A stretch of 64,000 nt of DNA. It comes from an uncultured Flavobacteriaceae bacterium. GTDB taxonomy: Bacteria > Bacteroidota > Bacteroidia > Flavobacteriales > Flavobacteriaceae. Under the pieces are notes generated by a model. It had not been told where the DNA came from. It saw only the letters and a program-made list of their open reading frames with translations, and did no database searches. Positions 55,194 through 64,000 of the stretch are shown piece by piece. The first letter of the stretch is position 1; the number at the start of each line of letters is the position of its first letter. The translations under genes were made by a program, and so were the position numbers. The stretch lies in NCBI GenBank assembly GCA_947494695.1, contig CANLWB010000010.1:124001-188000 (forward strand). The letters run 5' to 3'.

Positions 55194-56549
55194 ATGTTCA
55201 AAAAAATATTGATTGCCAATAGAGGCGAAATAGCGCTACGTGTTATTAGAACCTGTAAAGAAATGGGTATTCGAACAGTGGCGGTTTATTCGACAGTAGA
55301 CCAGGAAAGTTTACATGTGAAGTTTGCAGATGAAGCAGTTTGTATTGGTCCTGCAGCGAGCAGTGAGTCCTATTTGAAAATGTCAAATATTATTGCAGCA
55401 GCAGAAATAACGAATGCGGATGCAATTCATCCAGGATATGGATTCTTATCTGAAAATGCTAAGTTTTCCAAAATTTGCGATGAACACGGGATAAAGTTTA
55501 TTGGAGCCTCTTCGGAGATGATCGATAGAATGGGAGATAAATCGAATGCCAAGGCTACTATGAAGGCGGCCGGTGTTCCGTGTGTCCCCGGAAGTGAAGG
55601 GATTATAGAGTCCTTCGAAGAATGTGAAAAAATAGCAGTAGAAACTGGGTATCCGGTCATGCTAAAAGCGTCTGCCGGTGGTGGAGGTAAAGGTATGCGA
55701 GCGGTATGGAAACCAGAAGATCTAAAAGATGCCTGGGATTCTGCAAAACAAGAAAGTAAAGCTGCTTTTGGAAATGATGATATGTATATGGAAAAGCTTA
55801 TTGAAGAGCCAAGACATATCGAAATTCAGGTTGTTGGAGATTCTCGTGGTAAAGCTTGTCATTTATCTGAAAGAGATTGTTCTGTACAACGTCGCCACCA
55901 AAAGCTTACAGAAGAAACACCATCTCCTTTTATGACCAATAAGCTTCGTAAAGATATGGGAGAAGCTGCAGTTAAAGCGGCAGAATATATTAAATACGAA
56001 GGTGCTGGAACGGTTGAGTTCCTGGTAGATAAACACCGTAATTTCTATTTCATGGAAATGAATACACGTATTCAAGTTGAACACCCCATTACAGAGCAGG
56101 TGATCGATTTCGACTTAATTCGTGAGCAAATACTAGTAGCAGCAGGCGTGCCAATTTCAGGAAAGAACTATACGCCTAAATTACACTCTATAGAATGTCG
56201 TATTAATGCGGAAGATCCGTTTAACGGATTTAGACCATCACCAGGCGTGATTACTACCTTGCATGCTCCCGGAGGTCATGGTGTACGTCTAGATACTCAT
56301 GTATATGCAGGTTATGCAATACCTCCTAACTACGATTCTATGATTGCTAAACTAATTACAACAGCTCAAACCAGAGAAGAGGCTATCAATAAAATGAAAC
56401 GCGCTTTAGATGAGTTTGTTATAGAAGGTATTAATACAACGATTCCTTTCCATAGACAACTTATGGATCACCCTGATTATTTAGCAGGTAATTATACGAC
56501 TAAGTTCATGGAAGACTTCGTTATAGAAAAAGAAGTAGAAGAAGAATAA
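55194..56549 (+). CDS. accC: acetyl-CoA carboxylase biotin carboxylase subunit
   Basis: 451 residues of the ATP-grasp carboxylase. [20 protein letters not shown], the glycine-rich loop [15 protein letters not shown], the [20 protein letters not shown] region, the active-site [15 protein letters not shown] and [10 protein letters not shown] are all intact. Carboxylates the biotin on AccB with bicarbonate and ATP. A terminator follows 6 bp after the stop. Start chosen at the canonical [12 protein letters not shown]. Confidence 0.97.
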   Translation: MFKKILIANRGEIALRVIRTCKEMGIRTVAVYSTVDQESLHVKFADEAVCIGPAASSESYLKMSNIIAAAEITNADAIHPGYGFLSENAKFSKICDEHGIKFIGASSEMIDRMGDKSNAKATMKAAGVPCVPGSEGIIESFEECEKIAVETGYPVMLKASAGGGGKGMRAVWKPEDLKDAWDSAKQESKAAFGNDDMYMEKLIEEPRHIEIQVVGDSRGKACHLSERDCSVQRRHQKLTEETPSPFMTNKLRKDMGEAAVKAAEYIKYEGAGTVEFLVDKHRNFYFMEMNTRIQVEHPITEQVIDFDLIREQILVAAGVPISGKNYTPKLHSIECRINAEDPFNGFRPSPGVITTLHAPGGHGVRLDTHVYAGYAIPPNYDSMIAKLITTAQTREEAINKMKRALDEFVIEGINTTIPFHRQLMDHPDYLAGNYTTKFMEDFVIEKEVEEE

Positions 56550-56554
56550 TGAAG

Positions 56555-56582
56555 AACTCCGAAAGCAATTTCGGAGTTTTTT
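56555..56582 (+). terminator. intrinsic terminator after accC
   Basis: AACTCCGAAA-GCAA-TTTCGGAGTT forms a 10-bp stem with a tetraloop and a T-tract. Confidence 0.9.
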
Positions 56583-56930
56583 GTTTTAAATCACTTTGAA
56601 ACTTAATTGTTGTTTAGATTTATGCCTGGAAATGATTACTAGTTTAAGCGTGACCTGTCCCTCATGGCGTTTTTTATTCAGACTTATCTTCAAATAGAGA
56701 GACTCAATAATGATAACATTTAAACGTTTACGATCTCACGTTTTTATTTTAAAAAAAGGTATATTGCATTAGGGTGACAGGGCGAGAAATACTATATATT
56801 CCTATGCTATTACTCTAAATAGCATCATTGATGATTTAAGGTTTTGGGAATCTTAATCTCGTGAAAAATGTATGGGACATTTTAGCTGTAGAGAAAGGTA
56901 CAAGTAGATTTAAAGTGTAAATTATTTAGA
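56583..56930. other. gene-free stretch
   Basis: 348 bp between the accC terminator and mtgA. No open frame, repeat or RNA gene seen. It presumably holds the mtgA promoter, but there is no exact TAnnTTTG near the start. Confidence 0.5.
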
Positions 56931-57644
56931 TTGATAAGGAGGTTTCTAAAATTCATATTTAAAATCACACTGTGGTTTGTTATTTTATCCGTAATCTGGG
57001 TGTTTGCTTATAAATGGATAGCAGTACCGGTCACACCGCTCATGTTTATACGTAGTTCTCAAAGCAAAGGCGGTGTCAAGGATGTAAAGTGGAAACATAG
57101 TTGGGTGCCAATCGAAGAAATTTCTGTGAATTTACAGCTAGCCGTTATTTGTAGCGAAGATCAAAACTTTTTAAATCACAAAGGGTTTGATATGAAAGCC
57201 ATAGAAAAAGCACTTAAGCATAACAAAAATGGTCAAAAATTAAGAGGTGCTAGTACGATATCTCAGCAAACGGTTAAAAATGTTTTTTTATGGCCAGAAC
57301 GTAGCTGGTTCCGTAAAGGGTTGGAAGCTTATTTTACGTTCTTAATTGAGCAAATTTGGTCTAAAGAGCGCATTATGGAAGTGTATTTAAACAGTATTGA
57401 AATGGGTGATGCTATTTACGGGGCCGACGCGGCGGCAGAATACTGGTTTAAACAATCGGCGGGAAACCTATCAAAATTTGAAGCCGCAGCTATTGCAGCT
57501 ATTTTACCAAATCCTAGAAAGTATAGAGCTAATCCGGCATCGGAATACATTGAATCTAGAAAAACTTGGATTGTTAGACAAATGGGTTATTTTGGACCCT
57601 TAGATTATACAAATACTCATGAAAGAGAACCTTCTGGAAATTAA
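56931..57644 (+). CDS. mtgA: monofunctional peptidoglycan glycosyltransferase
   Basis: 237 residues from a TTG start at 56931. An N-terminal membrane anchor (FIFKITLWFVILSVIWVFAY) precedes the GT51 domain: AVICSEDQNFLNHKGFD carries the catalytic Glu, and RGASTISQQTVKNVFLW, IEQIWSKERIMEVYLNSIEM, YGADAAAEYWF and EAAAIAAILPNPRKYRAN follow. Polymerises lipid II in the periplasm without a transpeptidase domain. The 3' end overlaps the GreA-like gene by 26 bp. Confidence 0.93.
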   Translation: MIRRFLKFIFKITLWFVILSVIWVFAYKWIAVPVTPLMFIRSSQSKGGVKDVKWKHSWVPIEEISVNLQLAVICSEDQNFLNHKGFDMKAIEKALKHNKNGQKLRGASTISQQTVKNVFLWPERSWFRKGLEAYFTFLIEQIWSKERIMEVYLNSIEMGDAIYGADAAAEYWFKQSAGNLSKFEAAAIAAILPNPRKYRANPASEYIESRKTWIVRQMGYFGPLDYTNTHEREPSGN

Positions 57645-58083
57645 GAAACATCTGTATTTACAATGTCAGGATGCTGTAAATAATAGATTTGAAACGGTGC
57701 AACGTACCATGAAAGAAATTCAGGAGTCGTTACTTTCGGAAACCAAAAGTACTGCTGGAGACAAGCATGAAACCGGACGAGCTATGTTGCAATTAGAACG
57801 GGAAAAAGCCGGTAATCAGTTGGCCGAAATTCAAAAAATAATAGAGGTTTTATCTAAAATAGACGTTTCTAAAACTTTAAATGTAGTCGGTTTGGGAAGT
57901 TTGATCTATACATCGCAAGCCAATTATTTTATTGCGGTGAGTACTGGAGAATTAATAGCTGAAAGCCGTAAATTTTATGCCATTTCTCCCAATACCCCAA
58001 TTGGCAAATTATTGCTTGGGAAAAGTGTTGGTGATACGATAGAATTTAGAGGGCAGAGGATATTGCTCAATGAAATTATTTAA
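57619..58083 (+). CDS. GreA/GreB-like protein
   Basis: 154 residues. The N-terminal half is a coiled coil (FETVQRTMKEIQESLLSETK; RAMLQLEREKAGNQLAEIQK). The C-terminal half matches the GreA FKBP-like domain (LGSLIYTSQANYFIAVSTGE and AISPNTPIGKLLLGKSVGDT). It overlaps mtgA in a different frame by 26 bp. Transcript-cleavage factors of this short flavobacterial type are often annotated as fatty-acid proteins by mistake. The acidic tip residues of GreA's coiled coil are not clearly present, so activity on RNA polymerase is uncertain. Confidence 0.7.
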   Translation: MKENLLEIKKHLYLQCQDAVNNRFETVQRTMKEIQESLLSETKSTAGDKHETGRAMLQLEREKAGNQLAEIQKIIEVLSKIDVSKTLNVVGLGSLIYTSQANYFIAVSTGELIAESRKFYAISPNTPIGKLLLGKSVGDTIEFRGQRILLNEII

Positions 58084-58113
58084 AAATTTTATGATGTTAA
58101 GTTTGAAGAATGT

Positions 58114-58410
58114 CTATGACATTGGTAATATCTCTATTACTTTTCCATAAACATGTTTAGTCCATCCGTTAATTCTACCGTGATTATTACCAATTAACAA
58201 TCCACGTTTGTTATTTTTTCCTTTCACAAGATGTGTAAAACAACGGCCCCTAACTTTACAATAAACAAGATCTCCCACTTCACAGTCTTCCCACGTAATG
58301 GGCTTTAGTTTAACAGGTTGTTTAGACTTTAGCAGAGGTAACATAGAATTACCAGGTTCTTTTGAAACAATGGTTTCACCATGTTGTAGTTTTTGAATTT
58401 TCCAATTCAT
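58114..58410 (-). CDS. S24/S26 peptidase-like protein without DNA-binding domain
   Basis: 98 residues covering only a signal-peptidase-like fold: GNSMLPLLKSKQPVKL with the serine of the GxSMxP motif, EVGDLVYCKVRGRCFTHLVK and GNNHGRINGWTKHVYGKVIE. The usual catalytic lysine and an HTH are not visible. Similar minimal proteins occur in phages and plasmids. It stands alone on the minus strand between the GreA-like and ABC ATPase genes. Whether it is proteolytic is unknown. Confidence 0.65.
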   Translation of the reverse strand: MNWKIQKLQHGETIVSKEPGNSMLPLLKSKQPVKLKPITWEDCEVGDLVYCKVRGRCFTHLVKGKNNKRGLLIGNNHGRINGWTKHVYGKVIEILPMS

Positions 58411-58510
58411 TATATATAATTTTAAACATTATGTAAGACACTATTATCTTACATAGCCTTTAAAATGTATAAAAGAACCTTTTCAATGAACTTGAGCAAA
58501 GATATATAAA

Positions 58511-59425
58511 TTATTTCACAATGCTTAACGAGACGATGTCTTCTAAAGGAATTGAAGTATCATTTTCAAAGAATATCATGTCTCCATTCAAATCGGCTTC
58601 AATTAAATAGTAGTAACCTTTGTAATATGATCGTTTTACGGTTGCCTTTAAGCTGGAGCTATCGTCTAATTTGATTTGATGAGCATAAACAATACCGTGA
58701 TTAGGGATCTCATTAAATTCTCCAAAAAATGAAGCTACTAATTTATGCTTCGGATGATTGTATAAATGCTGGGGTGCAGCGTTGACTAATATGTTATGGT
58801 CATGAAGTACGATCATGTCATCTGAGAAGGACAACACATCGTCTTTATCATGGGTAGCCACAATACAGGTGATGTTTTTTTCTTTTAGGTACTTGAAGAG
58901 ATTTCGACGTAGTGACTGCTTTTTAAAATTATCGATATGACTAAAAGGCTCATCCAGTAAAATAATTTCAGGTTGCCTCGCAATGGCTTTGGCTAAGGCA
59001 ACACGTTGTTTTTGTCCGCCGCTTAACTCCTTTACTTTAATATTAGCAAAAGGCCTTAGTTCTACAACATCTAATAATTCGTTAATACGTTCCTGTTTTT
59101 CTTCTGGAAAGAAGTTAGAAAGAAAGGTTCCTATGTTTTCGGCAACAGTTGTGAAAGGCATGAGATCGAACTCCTGGGCTACATACTTCATAAAGTCTGG
59201 ACCGATAATGAGATTATATTTGGGCCCCAAAATTTTGGAGTCTTTCCAGAAAATATGACCTTCATCTAAATCGTAAGTCCCATAAAGTAACTTTAAAAGG
59301 GTACTTTTCCCAGATCCACTTTCTCCTATAATTGAAAAATGTGCTCCTGCGGCAACATCAAAGCTTATGTTCCTTAAAATGGCTTGCTTTTTATAACGAA
59401 ATGATATGTTTTTTACTTGAAGCAC
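58511..59425 (-). CDS. ABC transporter ATP-binding protein
   Basis: 304 residues. Walker A GESGSGKST, Q-loop in YVAQEFDLMPF, signature LSGGQKQRVALAKAIARQ, Walker B IILLDEPFSHID and switch His in VATHDKDDVL. The C-terminal 70 residues (KLDDSSSLKATVKRSYYKGY, FFENDTSIPLEDIVSLSIV) form a TOBE-like beta domain, as in importer ATPases for ions or polyamines. No permease or binding protein is adjacent, so the substrate cannot be assigned. Confidence 0.88.
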   Translation of the reverse strand: MLQVKNISFRYKKQAILRNISFDVAAGAHFSIIGESGSGKSTLLKLLYGTYDLDEGHIFWKDSKILGPKYNLIIGPDFMKYVAQEFDLMPFTTVAENIGTFLSNFFPEEKQERINELLDVVELRPFANIKVKELSGGQKQRVALAKAIARQPEIILLDEPFSHIDNFKKQSLRRNLFKYLKEKNITCIVATHDKDDVLSFSDDMIVLHDHNILVNAAPQHLYNHPKHKLVASFFGEFNEIPNHGIVYAHQIKLDDSSSLKATVKRSYYKGYYYLIEADLNGDMIFFENDTSIPLEDIVSLSIVK

Positions 59426-59543
59426 GATTCTTTTCGAAATGCAAAAATAGCATAAAAAATCTCCCCGGATTGAAATCGATATTTATAACCGCTATTGCGA
59501 TTAATTTTTTTCTTTTATTGTGTTCTCAAAATGTATCTGGGAG

Positions 59544-59897
59544 CTATTCGATGACAAAGCAGGATAGAACATTTTCTTTTAAATAAGGTTCTTGATTGAC
59601 CCAAAATAAATAATCTACCTTTAAAAAGTTTTTTGCAAACCCATAAAGTAAAGTCACTTTGCTTTTTCGCGTTTTACCAATATAATTAGCATCCTGAATT
59701 GCTATTCCAATTGGGATATTAAAACGCCCTTCATGCATCATAGCCATAGGATGGTTGAACTGGGCTTTTCTAAGTACCATCAAATCGGGTGCTCCAAGCC
59801 CAACTCCAATATCGTTCCCATAATTTATAAAAACCTCTAATGATATAAAAATATATGCTTGCGTCTTCAGATACATCTTTATTTCGAAATATATCAC
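59544..59897 (-). pseudogene. 3' fragment of a larger flavobacterial gene
   Basis: 117 codons. The readable end (LEVFINYGNDIGVGLGAPDL; AQFNHPMAMMHEGRFNIPIG; IAIQDANYIGKT; FAKNFLKVDYLFWVNQEPY) looks like the C-terminal part of a larger hypothetical or glycosidase-like protein rather than a complete small protein, and the N-terminal 12 residues look like accidental coding. It starts 22 bp beyond the end of an immunity gene. I cannot name the parent family with confidence. Confidence 0.5.
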
Positions 59898-59919
59898 TGC
59901 ATTTATACTTTTATTTGTT

Positions 59920-60486
59920 TTAAGAAGTCATTTCAAATACTAAACTTTGGTATGTCTGAGCATGTCCTTTCTTTAAATATTCAAGGGCTTCGGCACCACC
60001 TAAACCCAGAATAGGTGCAAATGTAAATATATCGTTATGGGGTAGAACGCCTTGTTCAATAATGACTTGTTTAAACAAAGATTCTCTTAGCCAAAATTCT
60101 CTTTCCTTAGGTGAAGTAAGAAACCTTTCGAAGAAGGATTCCAGGCTCCACGCGACGGTTTCAGTTTTTCGGTATTGAATATCGATCATACAAACGTCCT
60201 CGTCTGTTTCACTCAGTTTTCGATAATAAAACAATTCGCCAAATCCCGAAATGGCAAAGGGGACATAATGTTCGACAGTTTGCCCTAGCCAGGTCCAAAG
60301 CACAGACTCAAAATCCTTTGGGTTGACAGTTTCAAATAATCCGTCATTATACTTTCCAAATCCATCAGATGTCCAGAGGTCAATCATTAGTTTAGGCACT
60401 TTTTCCTTATACGCTTTAATTACGTTATTGGGAGCGGGAATTGCATTGGTCTGAATTTTAAAAGTTTCCTTAAATACGTTCATCAT
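59920..60486 (-). CDS. GAD-like/DUF1851 (Tdi1-type) immunity protein
   Basis: 188 residues. The GAD-like N-terminal part (NVIKAYKEKVPKLMIDLWTS; DGFGKYNDGLFETVNPKDFE) is followed by a DUF1851-type domain with VPFAISGFGELFYYRKLSET and a terminal DIFTFAPILGLGGAEALEYL, close to T6SS immunity protein Tdi1 and relatives. It shares 17 bp with the upstream gene and comes last in the pair. Immunity function is inferred from the family; no toxin gene is near. Confidence 0.65.
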   Translation of the reverse strand: MMNVFKETFKIQTNAIPAPNNVIKAYKEKVPKLMIDLWTSDGFGKYNDGLFETVNPKDFESVLWTWLGQTVEHYVPFAISGFGELFYYRKLSETDEDVCMIDIQYRKTETVAWSLESFFERFLTSPKEREFWLRESLFKQVIIEQGVLPHNDIFTFAPILGLGGAEALEYLKKGHAQTYQSLVFEMTS

Positions 60487-61171
60487 GTATGCCTTTAATT
60501 ACAGAAGTCCTGTCGTTTTGTAATATATTATAGTTTGTTTGTTCTAAAAGTTTCTCTGCGACTTCTATTCTGCCTTTAGCACCATGTTCCATAATATATT
60601 CCAGTTCTTCAGGTTTTAACAAAATAACATTAACCATTAGAATGTTTTCAATACTGAGTTCGAGATCTTTTGGCACGATACGGTTTTCTAAGCCTAATAA
60701 CACGCAACAAGCTCCGTTTTGGTCGATAAAACTTTTAGGAATACCGTTCCCATCAACAGTTAGAGATATGTACCGATATTTGTTTAACGTGCCTATTACA
60801 TTGGGGTTTGACGCTGCGGTGCTACTTACCTGTTGAAGTAGTTTAAACTCCCATGAATCTATTATAGAGGGAATGTCATGGTATTTATTTGGGGTTATTG
60901 TATATAACTCCAGACCCAATCCGTTGTATTTTTGATTGTCTTCATTCGAATCGAAATCATCATAGGGATCACTTAAGCCATCGGTGGCAATAATGGTATG
61001 CGTATTTGTTTTTATTCCTATATGGGCTTGTCTTAGTGACGGCCATTTAGGTCCTCCCATGAATGTGGGGTTAATTAAATTTGAAATGACATCGGGATAT
61101 AATTCTCCAATCGATTTCCAAAATGTTTCTCTTTTTTTGCATGAAAGGTCAAAGTGTTCCTGATAATGCAT
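60470..61171 (-). CDS. SUFU-like immunity-type protein
   Basis: 233 residues, no signal peptide. The N-terminal KKRETFWKSIGELYPDVISN and HIGIKTNTHTIIATDGLSDP, NGLGLELYTITPNKYHDIPS and CVLLGLENRIVPKDLELSIE suggest the suppressor-of-fused (SUFU) fold, which serves in immunity genes of polymorphic toxin systems. The match is by eye and moderate. It overlaps the GAD-like immunity gene by 17 bp, so the two are made together. No toxin is present within the window. Confidence 0.5.
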   Translation of the reverse strand: MHYQEHFDLSCKKRETFWKSIGELYPDVISNLINPTFMGGPKWPSLRQAHIGIKTNTHTIIATDGLSDPYDDFDSNEDNQKYNGLGLELYTITPNKYHDIPSIIDSWEFKLLQQVSSTAASNPNVIGTLNKYRYISLTVDGNGIPKSFIDQNGACCVLLGLENRIVPKDLELSIENILMVNVILLKPEELEYIMEHGAKGRIEVAEKLLEQTNYNILQNDRTSVIKGIHDERI

Positions 61172-62150
61172 TGTGTGTTTTTAAAAGTTATAGAACTAAG
61201 ATGTCATTACAAATAGTGTTCCATATGGTGAATGGTTATGTTAAACTAATATTAATGTTAGGTAGTTCTAATAGGTTTTAAAAAAACAAACTAACAACCA
61301 CAAAATCATCAAATAACATAAGAAGTTATGTTTTTAGGCATAGTTTTGCTTATTATTTTAAATGAAAATGGCTGTGACTCGCGTTGTTGATAGGGCTCTG
61401 AGGTATCAAAATTTGATCGTTATCAAAACCTATTTATTAAGATATTCATATATAAATGGGTAGAATTTTTATTTAGCTTTCTATGTCCATTGTGTTACTC
61501 CGCCTTGTTGAGAATATTAAGCTACTTATCAATGGAAACTAATTAAATACGGTCTCCCAATTACGCGGGTTTACCACTACTTTGCCTCCCTTCTAAGATG
61601 TTGAGATCGATATCAAAATCTAAATTAAGCCCATTTATGTAAAAAAACGGGTTGTATTTAACAGTTTTGGTTATGTGATTCTCAATAAATATCGAAATTC
61701 ATTGTCATGTCGATGGGCTAGAATTATAAGAGAGAGAAAGCTCTTTTTTAAAAAATAAGATGCTAAACAAAAACTGAACACGCCTTTTTATTTAATAGAC
61801 CAGACGATCTTCTTCGAATTTTGGTAATTCCACTGAAATTCTATTAAATGCTGTAATTATTGACAATACCAGAAATTTATAATGATAATAAAAACTTAAC
61901 ATAATAAATTTTTTTAATAAAAAATAATACTTGATGAAATACATGAATGAACATCTATGCTCTAATGATAAAGGCCAGATGAACGAAACAAAAAGTTTTG
62001 TGTCCAGTTTTTATTGAGGGTGTGTTTTGCTAGCTATGATTGGTAATTTGATAATTTTATCTCTGCATAATTATTAAAAACTAAATATTAAACCTGTTTT
62101 GATATCATATTCTTACTGATATTAAAATACTAACTACCTAATTCATTATT
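61172..62150. other. 979-bp gene-free stretch before the SusC-like gene
   Basis: No convincing gene, RNA or terminator is seen. At 61405-61427 ATCAAA, TTTGAT and ATCAAA occur within 23 bp, a small dyad cluster. The length suggests a complex regulatory region for the receptor operon, but no exact TAnnTTTG lies near 62151. Confidence 0.5.
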
Positions 62151-64000
62151 ATGAAAGGACAAAAACTAAGATTGATTAAAGTAAACGCCTTGCTGCTATT
62201 CCTAACTTTTGGGATGGGCTGGGCGCATGCACAAGAAGCTATTTCAGGTATGGTTTCAGATGAGCAAAAAATGCCCTTAGGGGGAGTTTCCATTATTGTT
62301 CAAGGTACCAAAAAAGGGACGGTGACAGATTTTGATGGTAAATATTCCATTTCTGCAGCGGCTGGCGAAACCTTATTGTTTTCATATCTGGGCTTTAAAA
62401 GTGTAAAGCGGGTTGTTACTGCAAACAACAACACCATAAACGTGCTACTGGAGGAAGACTCACAAATTTTGAGCGAAGTTGTAGTCGTGGGTTATGGAAC
62501 ACAAAAGAAGAAAGAAGTCACAGGAGCTGTCGCCAAAGTTACCGCAGCAGAGATTGCTGAGTCGCCGGTATCAGATGTTGTTGCGGCACTTCAAGGTCGA
62601 GTTGCTGGTGTTAACGTTCAAGCTGCCAGTGGTCGCCCTGGAGAGGCGGCGAATATTCAAATTCGTGGATTACTAACGCTAAGCGGAGAGGGAGGCGAAC
62701 CACTATATGTTGTGGATAATATTCCTCAAGAAGGTAATCCTAATATTGCACCCGAGCAGATTGAGTCCATAGACATCTTAAAGGATGGTGCTTCGGCTTC
62801 TGTTTATGGTGTACGAGCTGCTGGTGGTGTAATCTTAATTACCACTAAACGAGGTAAAGCTGGAAAAATGCAAGTGGATATTTCTACGTATACTGGTATC
62901 CAAAACATTACTTCTGGACCAGCGCTGGCAAATACAGCAGATCACCTTTACATTAGAGAAACAACGGCTGAAGCAGCTGGGGGTGAGCCAATCACATTTT
63001 TCCTAGATGCTAATGCATTAGATTGGGATACGAATTTTGTGGAAGAAGTAACAAATAATAATGCTATAATTCAAAATGTCACTGCCAATATCTCTGGTGG
63101 TGCTGAGAATTTGACATTTAATTTTAACACCAATTATTTTAAACAAGATGGTGTAATTAAAGGTTCAGACTTCGATAGATTAACCAATAGATTAACGGGG
63201 CAATTTACTAAAGGGAAATTCAAAGCTTTCGGATCTATAAGTATGACTCAAGAAAATAGAAACCAAGAACCTTTCAATTTTTATCAACTTGGAGTTGGTC
63301 AATTACCTCATACTAGACCGTTTGGTGAAATAGAGTCTCGAGGTAATGCCGTCGTGCTGGATGCTGAAAACGAAGTGTTTTTTAGTTTCTTATCCAGGCA
63401 ATTGGATAATGTAGATGAAAGAGAAAACGATAATTATAGTTTGGCGCTTAACCTAGAATATGAAATTGCAAATGGGTTAAAGTACAAGTTAAATATGGGG
63501 CGTAACCAATTTAACTTTTTTAGAAAGTTCTTTCAACCACAATATTTAGCTGTTGATAGAAATGGAGAGCTTAATGAATCGGCTTCCAGACTCAATGCGT
63601 CTTTACAGGAATTTTACAATTTCGCCAAAAGAGAAACCATTGAACATATCTTAAATTATAAGAAATCATTTGGTAAGCATAACTTAGACCTTTTAGCGGT
63701 TGCTTCTTATGAAAGGTTTGAAAATAGGAATATTTCTGTGGGCGTATTGTTTGACGATATAGCTTCTAATGACGTTCAAGTATTATCAAACGGGGCAGAC
63801 GGAATTAAACCTACAGGTGTTAATTTTAAAAATACCATTGCAGGTAAACTAGCAAGGGTTCAGTATAATTATGATGGTAAATACCTGTTATCGGCAAGTT
63901 ACAGGAGAGATGGCTCTTCAAGATTCCCTAGTAATAACAGGTATGCTGATTTCTTTGGGGTATCTGCAGGTTGGAATGTAAGTGATGAAGATTGGTTTAA
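62151..64000 (+). CDS. SusC-type TonB-dependent receptor, incomplete at right edge
   Basis: 616 codons are visible from ATG 62151. A signal peptide (MKGQKLRLIKVNALLLFLTF and GMGWAHA) precedes the carboxypeptidase-like CNA-B/DUF4480 domain (GMVSDEQKMPLGGVSIIVQG; GTVTDFDGKYSISAAAGETL). The TonB box region (LSEVVVVGYGTQKKKEVTGA) and plug (VVAALQGRVAGVNVQAASGR; QIESIDILKDGASASVYGVR) follow, and the beta-barrel begins after about 240. Imports oligosaccharides or similar ligands through the outer membrane with a SusD partner expected just beyond the window. The substrate is unknown; no sugar enzymes are adjacent upstream. Confidence 0.93.
   Translation, partial: MKGQKLRLIKVNALLLFLTFGMGWAHAQEAISGMVSDEQKMPLGGVSIIVQGTKKGTVTDFDGKYSISAAAGETLLFSYLGFKSVKRVVTANNNTINVLLEEDSQILSEVVVVGYGTQKKKEVTGAVAKVTAAEIAESPVSDVVAALQGRVAGVNVQAASGRPGEAANIQIRGLLTLSGEGGEPLYVVDNIPQEGNPNIAPEQIESIDILKDGASASVYGVRAAGGVILITTKRGKAGKMQVDISTYTGIQNITSGPALANTADHLYIRETTAEAAGGEPITFFLDANALDWDTNFVEEVTNNNAIIQNVTANISGGAENLTFNFNTNYFKQDGVIKGSDFDRLTNRLTGQFTKGKFKAFGSISMTQENRNQEPFNFYQLGVGQLPHTRPFGEIESRGNAVVLDAENEVFFSFLSRQLDNVDERENDNYSLALNLEYEIANGLKYKLNMGRNQFNFFRKFFQPQYLAVDRNGELNESASRLNASLQEFYNFAKRETIEHILNYKKSFGKHNLDLLAVASYERFENRNISVGVLFDDIASNDVQVLSNGADGIKPTGVNFKNTIAGKLARVQYNYDGKYLLSASYRRDGSSRFPSNNRYADFFGVSAGWNVSDEDWF

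Noticed and set aside
61405-61427. ATCAAA/TTTGAT cluster as a defined operator
   Set aside because: Short AT-rich dyads in a long AT-rich intergenic region with no second occurrence to support a motif.
1-64000. CRISPR arrays or Cas genes
   Set aside because: No regularly spaced 25-40-bp direct repeats and no Cas motifs were seen on either strand. The only long direct repeat is the tRNA-end pair.

Overview
The window reads as chromosome of a marine-type Flavobacteriaceae member (Bacteroidota). The supporting signs are an AT-rich base composition, recurrent TAnnTTTG -7 promoter elements, very few Shine-Dalgarno sequences, a type IX secretion C-terminal domain, a SusC-type TonB receptor, a PID-CTERM surface protein, and characteristic two-component genes with TPR-bearing HisKA_3 kinases. 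All calls come from reading motifs and gene order; no database search was possible.

Layout. 1-3651 is the 3' part of a glycogen operon (glgA-glgC-glgB, minus strand). 3.9-14.5 kb is mostly housekeeping (TPR kinase/regulator pair, lepA, dusB, a LolC/E-type permease, rbfA, methylmalonyl-CoA epimerase, a CAU tRNA), plus an unusual pair of a tetraether-lipid-synthase-like radical SAM enzyme and an Lgt paralogue. 14.5-28.7 kb is bracketed by a 100-bp direct repeat that includes the 3' end of the tRNA. It holds a second TPR kinase/NarL regulator pair and a surface-protein operon (tail-collar protein, 2887-residue LamG/T9SS giant, a protein sharing one of its modules, a lipoprotein).

29.0-39.0 kb is a tight four-gene operon that looks like an uncharacterised conflict/defence system. 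It encodes a ClpB-D2-like AAA+ ATPase, an NrdG-like minimal radical SAM protein, a 2060-residue zinc-ribbon/kinase-like/SF1-helicase/nuclease fusion, and a coiled-coil protein. 39.7-46.5 kb is an NAD+/ADP-ribose locus: an NrtR Nudix regulator, a PRPP-synthetase-like protein, NADAR, KptA/Tpt1, a coiled-coil protein plus a vWA protein, a short divergent PurA-like ligase, and a NAMPT-family enzyme. Matching 19-bp dyads (TTGTGT-N7-ACGCAA) overlap the promoters of nrtR, the PRPP synthetase and NAMPT. NrtR family members respond to ADP-ribose, so I infer that the locus is induced when NAD+ is being consumed and rebuilds NAD+ while removing ADP-ribose marks. Together with the adjacent ATPase/helicase operon this makes a candidate defence island of about 17.5 kb.

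46.7-50.9 kb has small surface or secreted proteins and a doubly broken GH5 glycosidase. 50.9-58.1 kb returns to housekeeping (ribE, pdxA, the DUF177-rpmF-fabH-accB-accC fatty-acid cluster, mtgA, a GreA-like protein). 58.1-61.2 kb has an ABC ATPase, an orphan S24/S26-like protein, a gene fragment and two overlapping orphan immunity-type genes. The window ends inside a SusC-type receptor gene.
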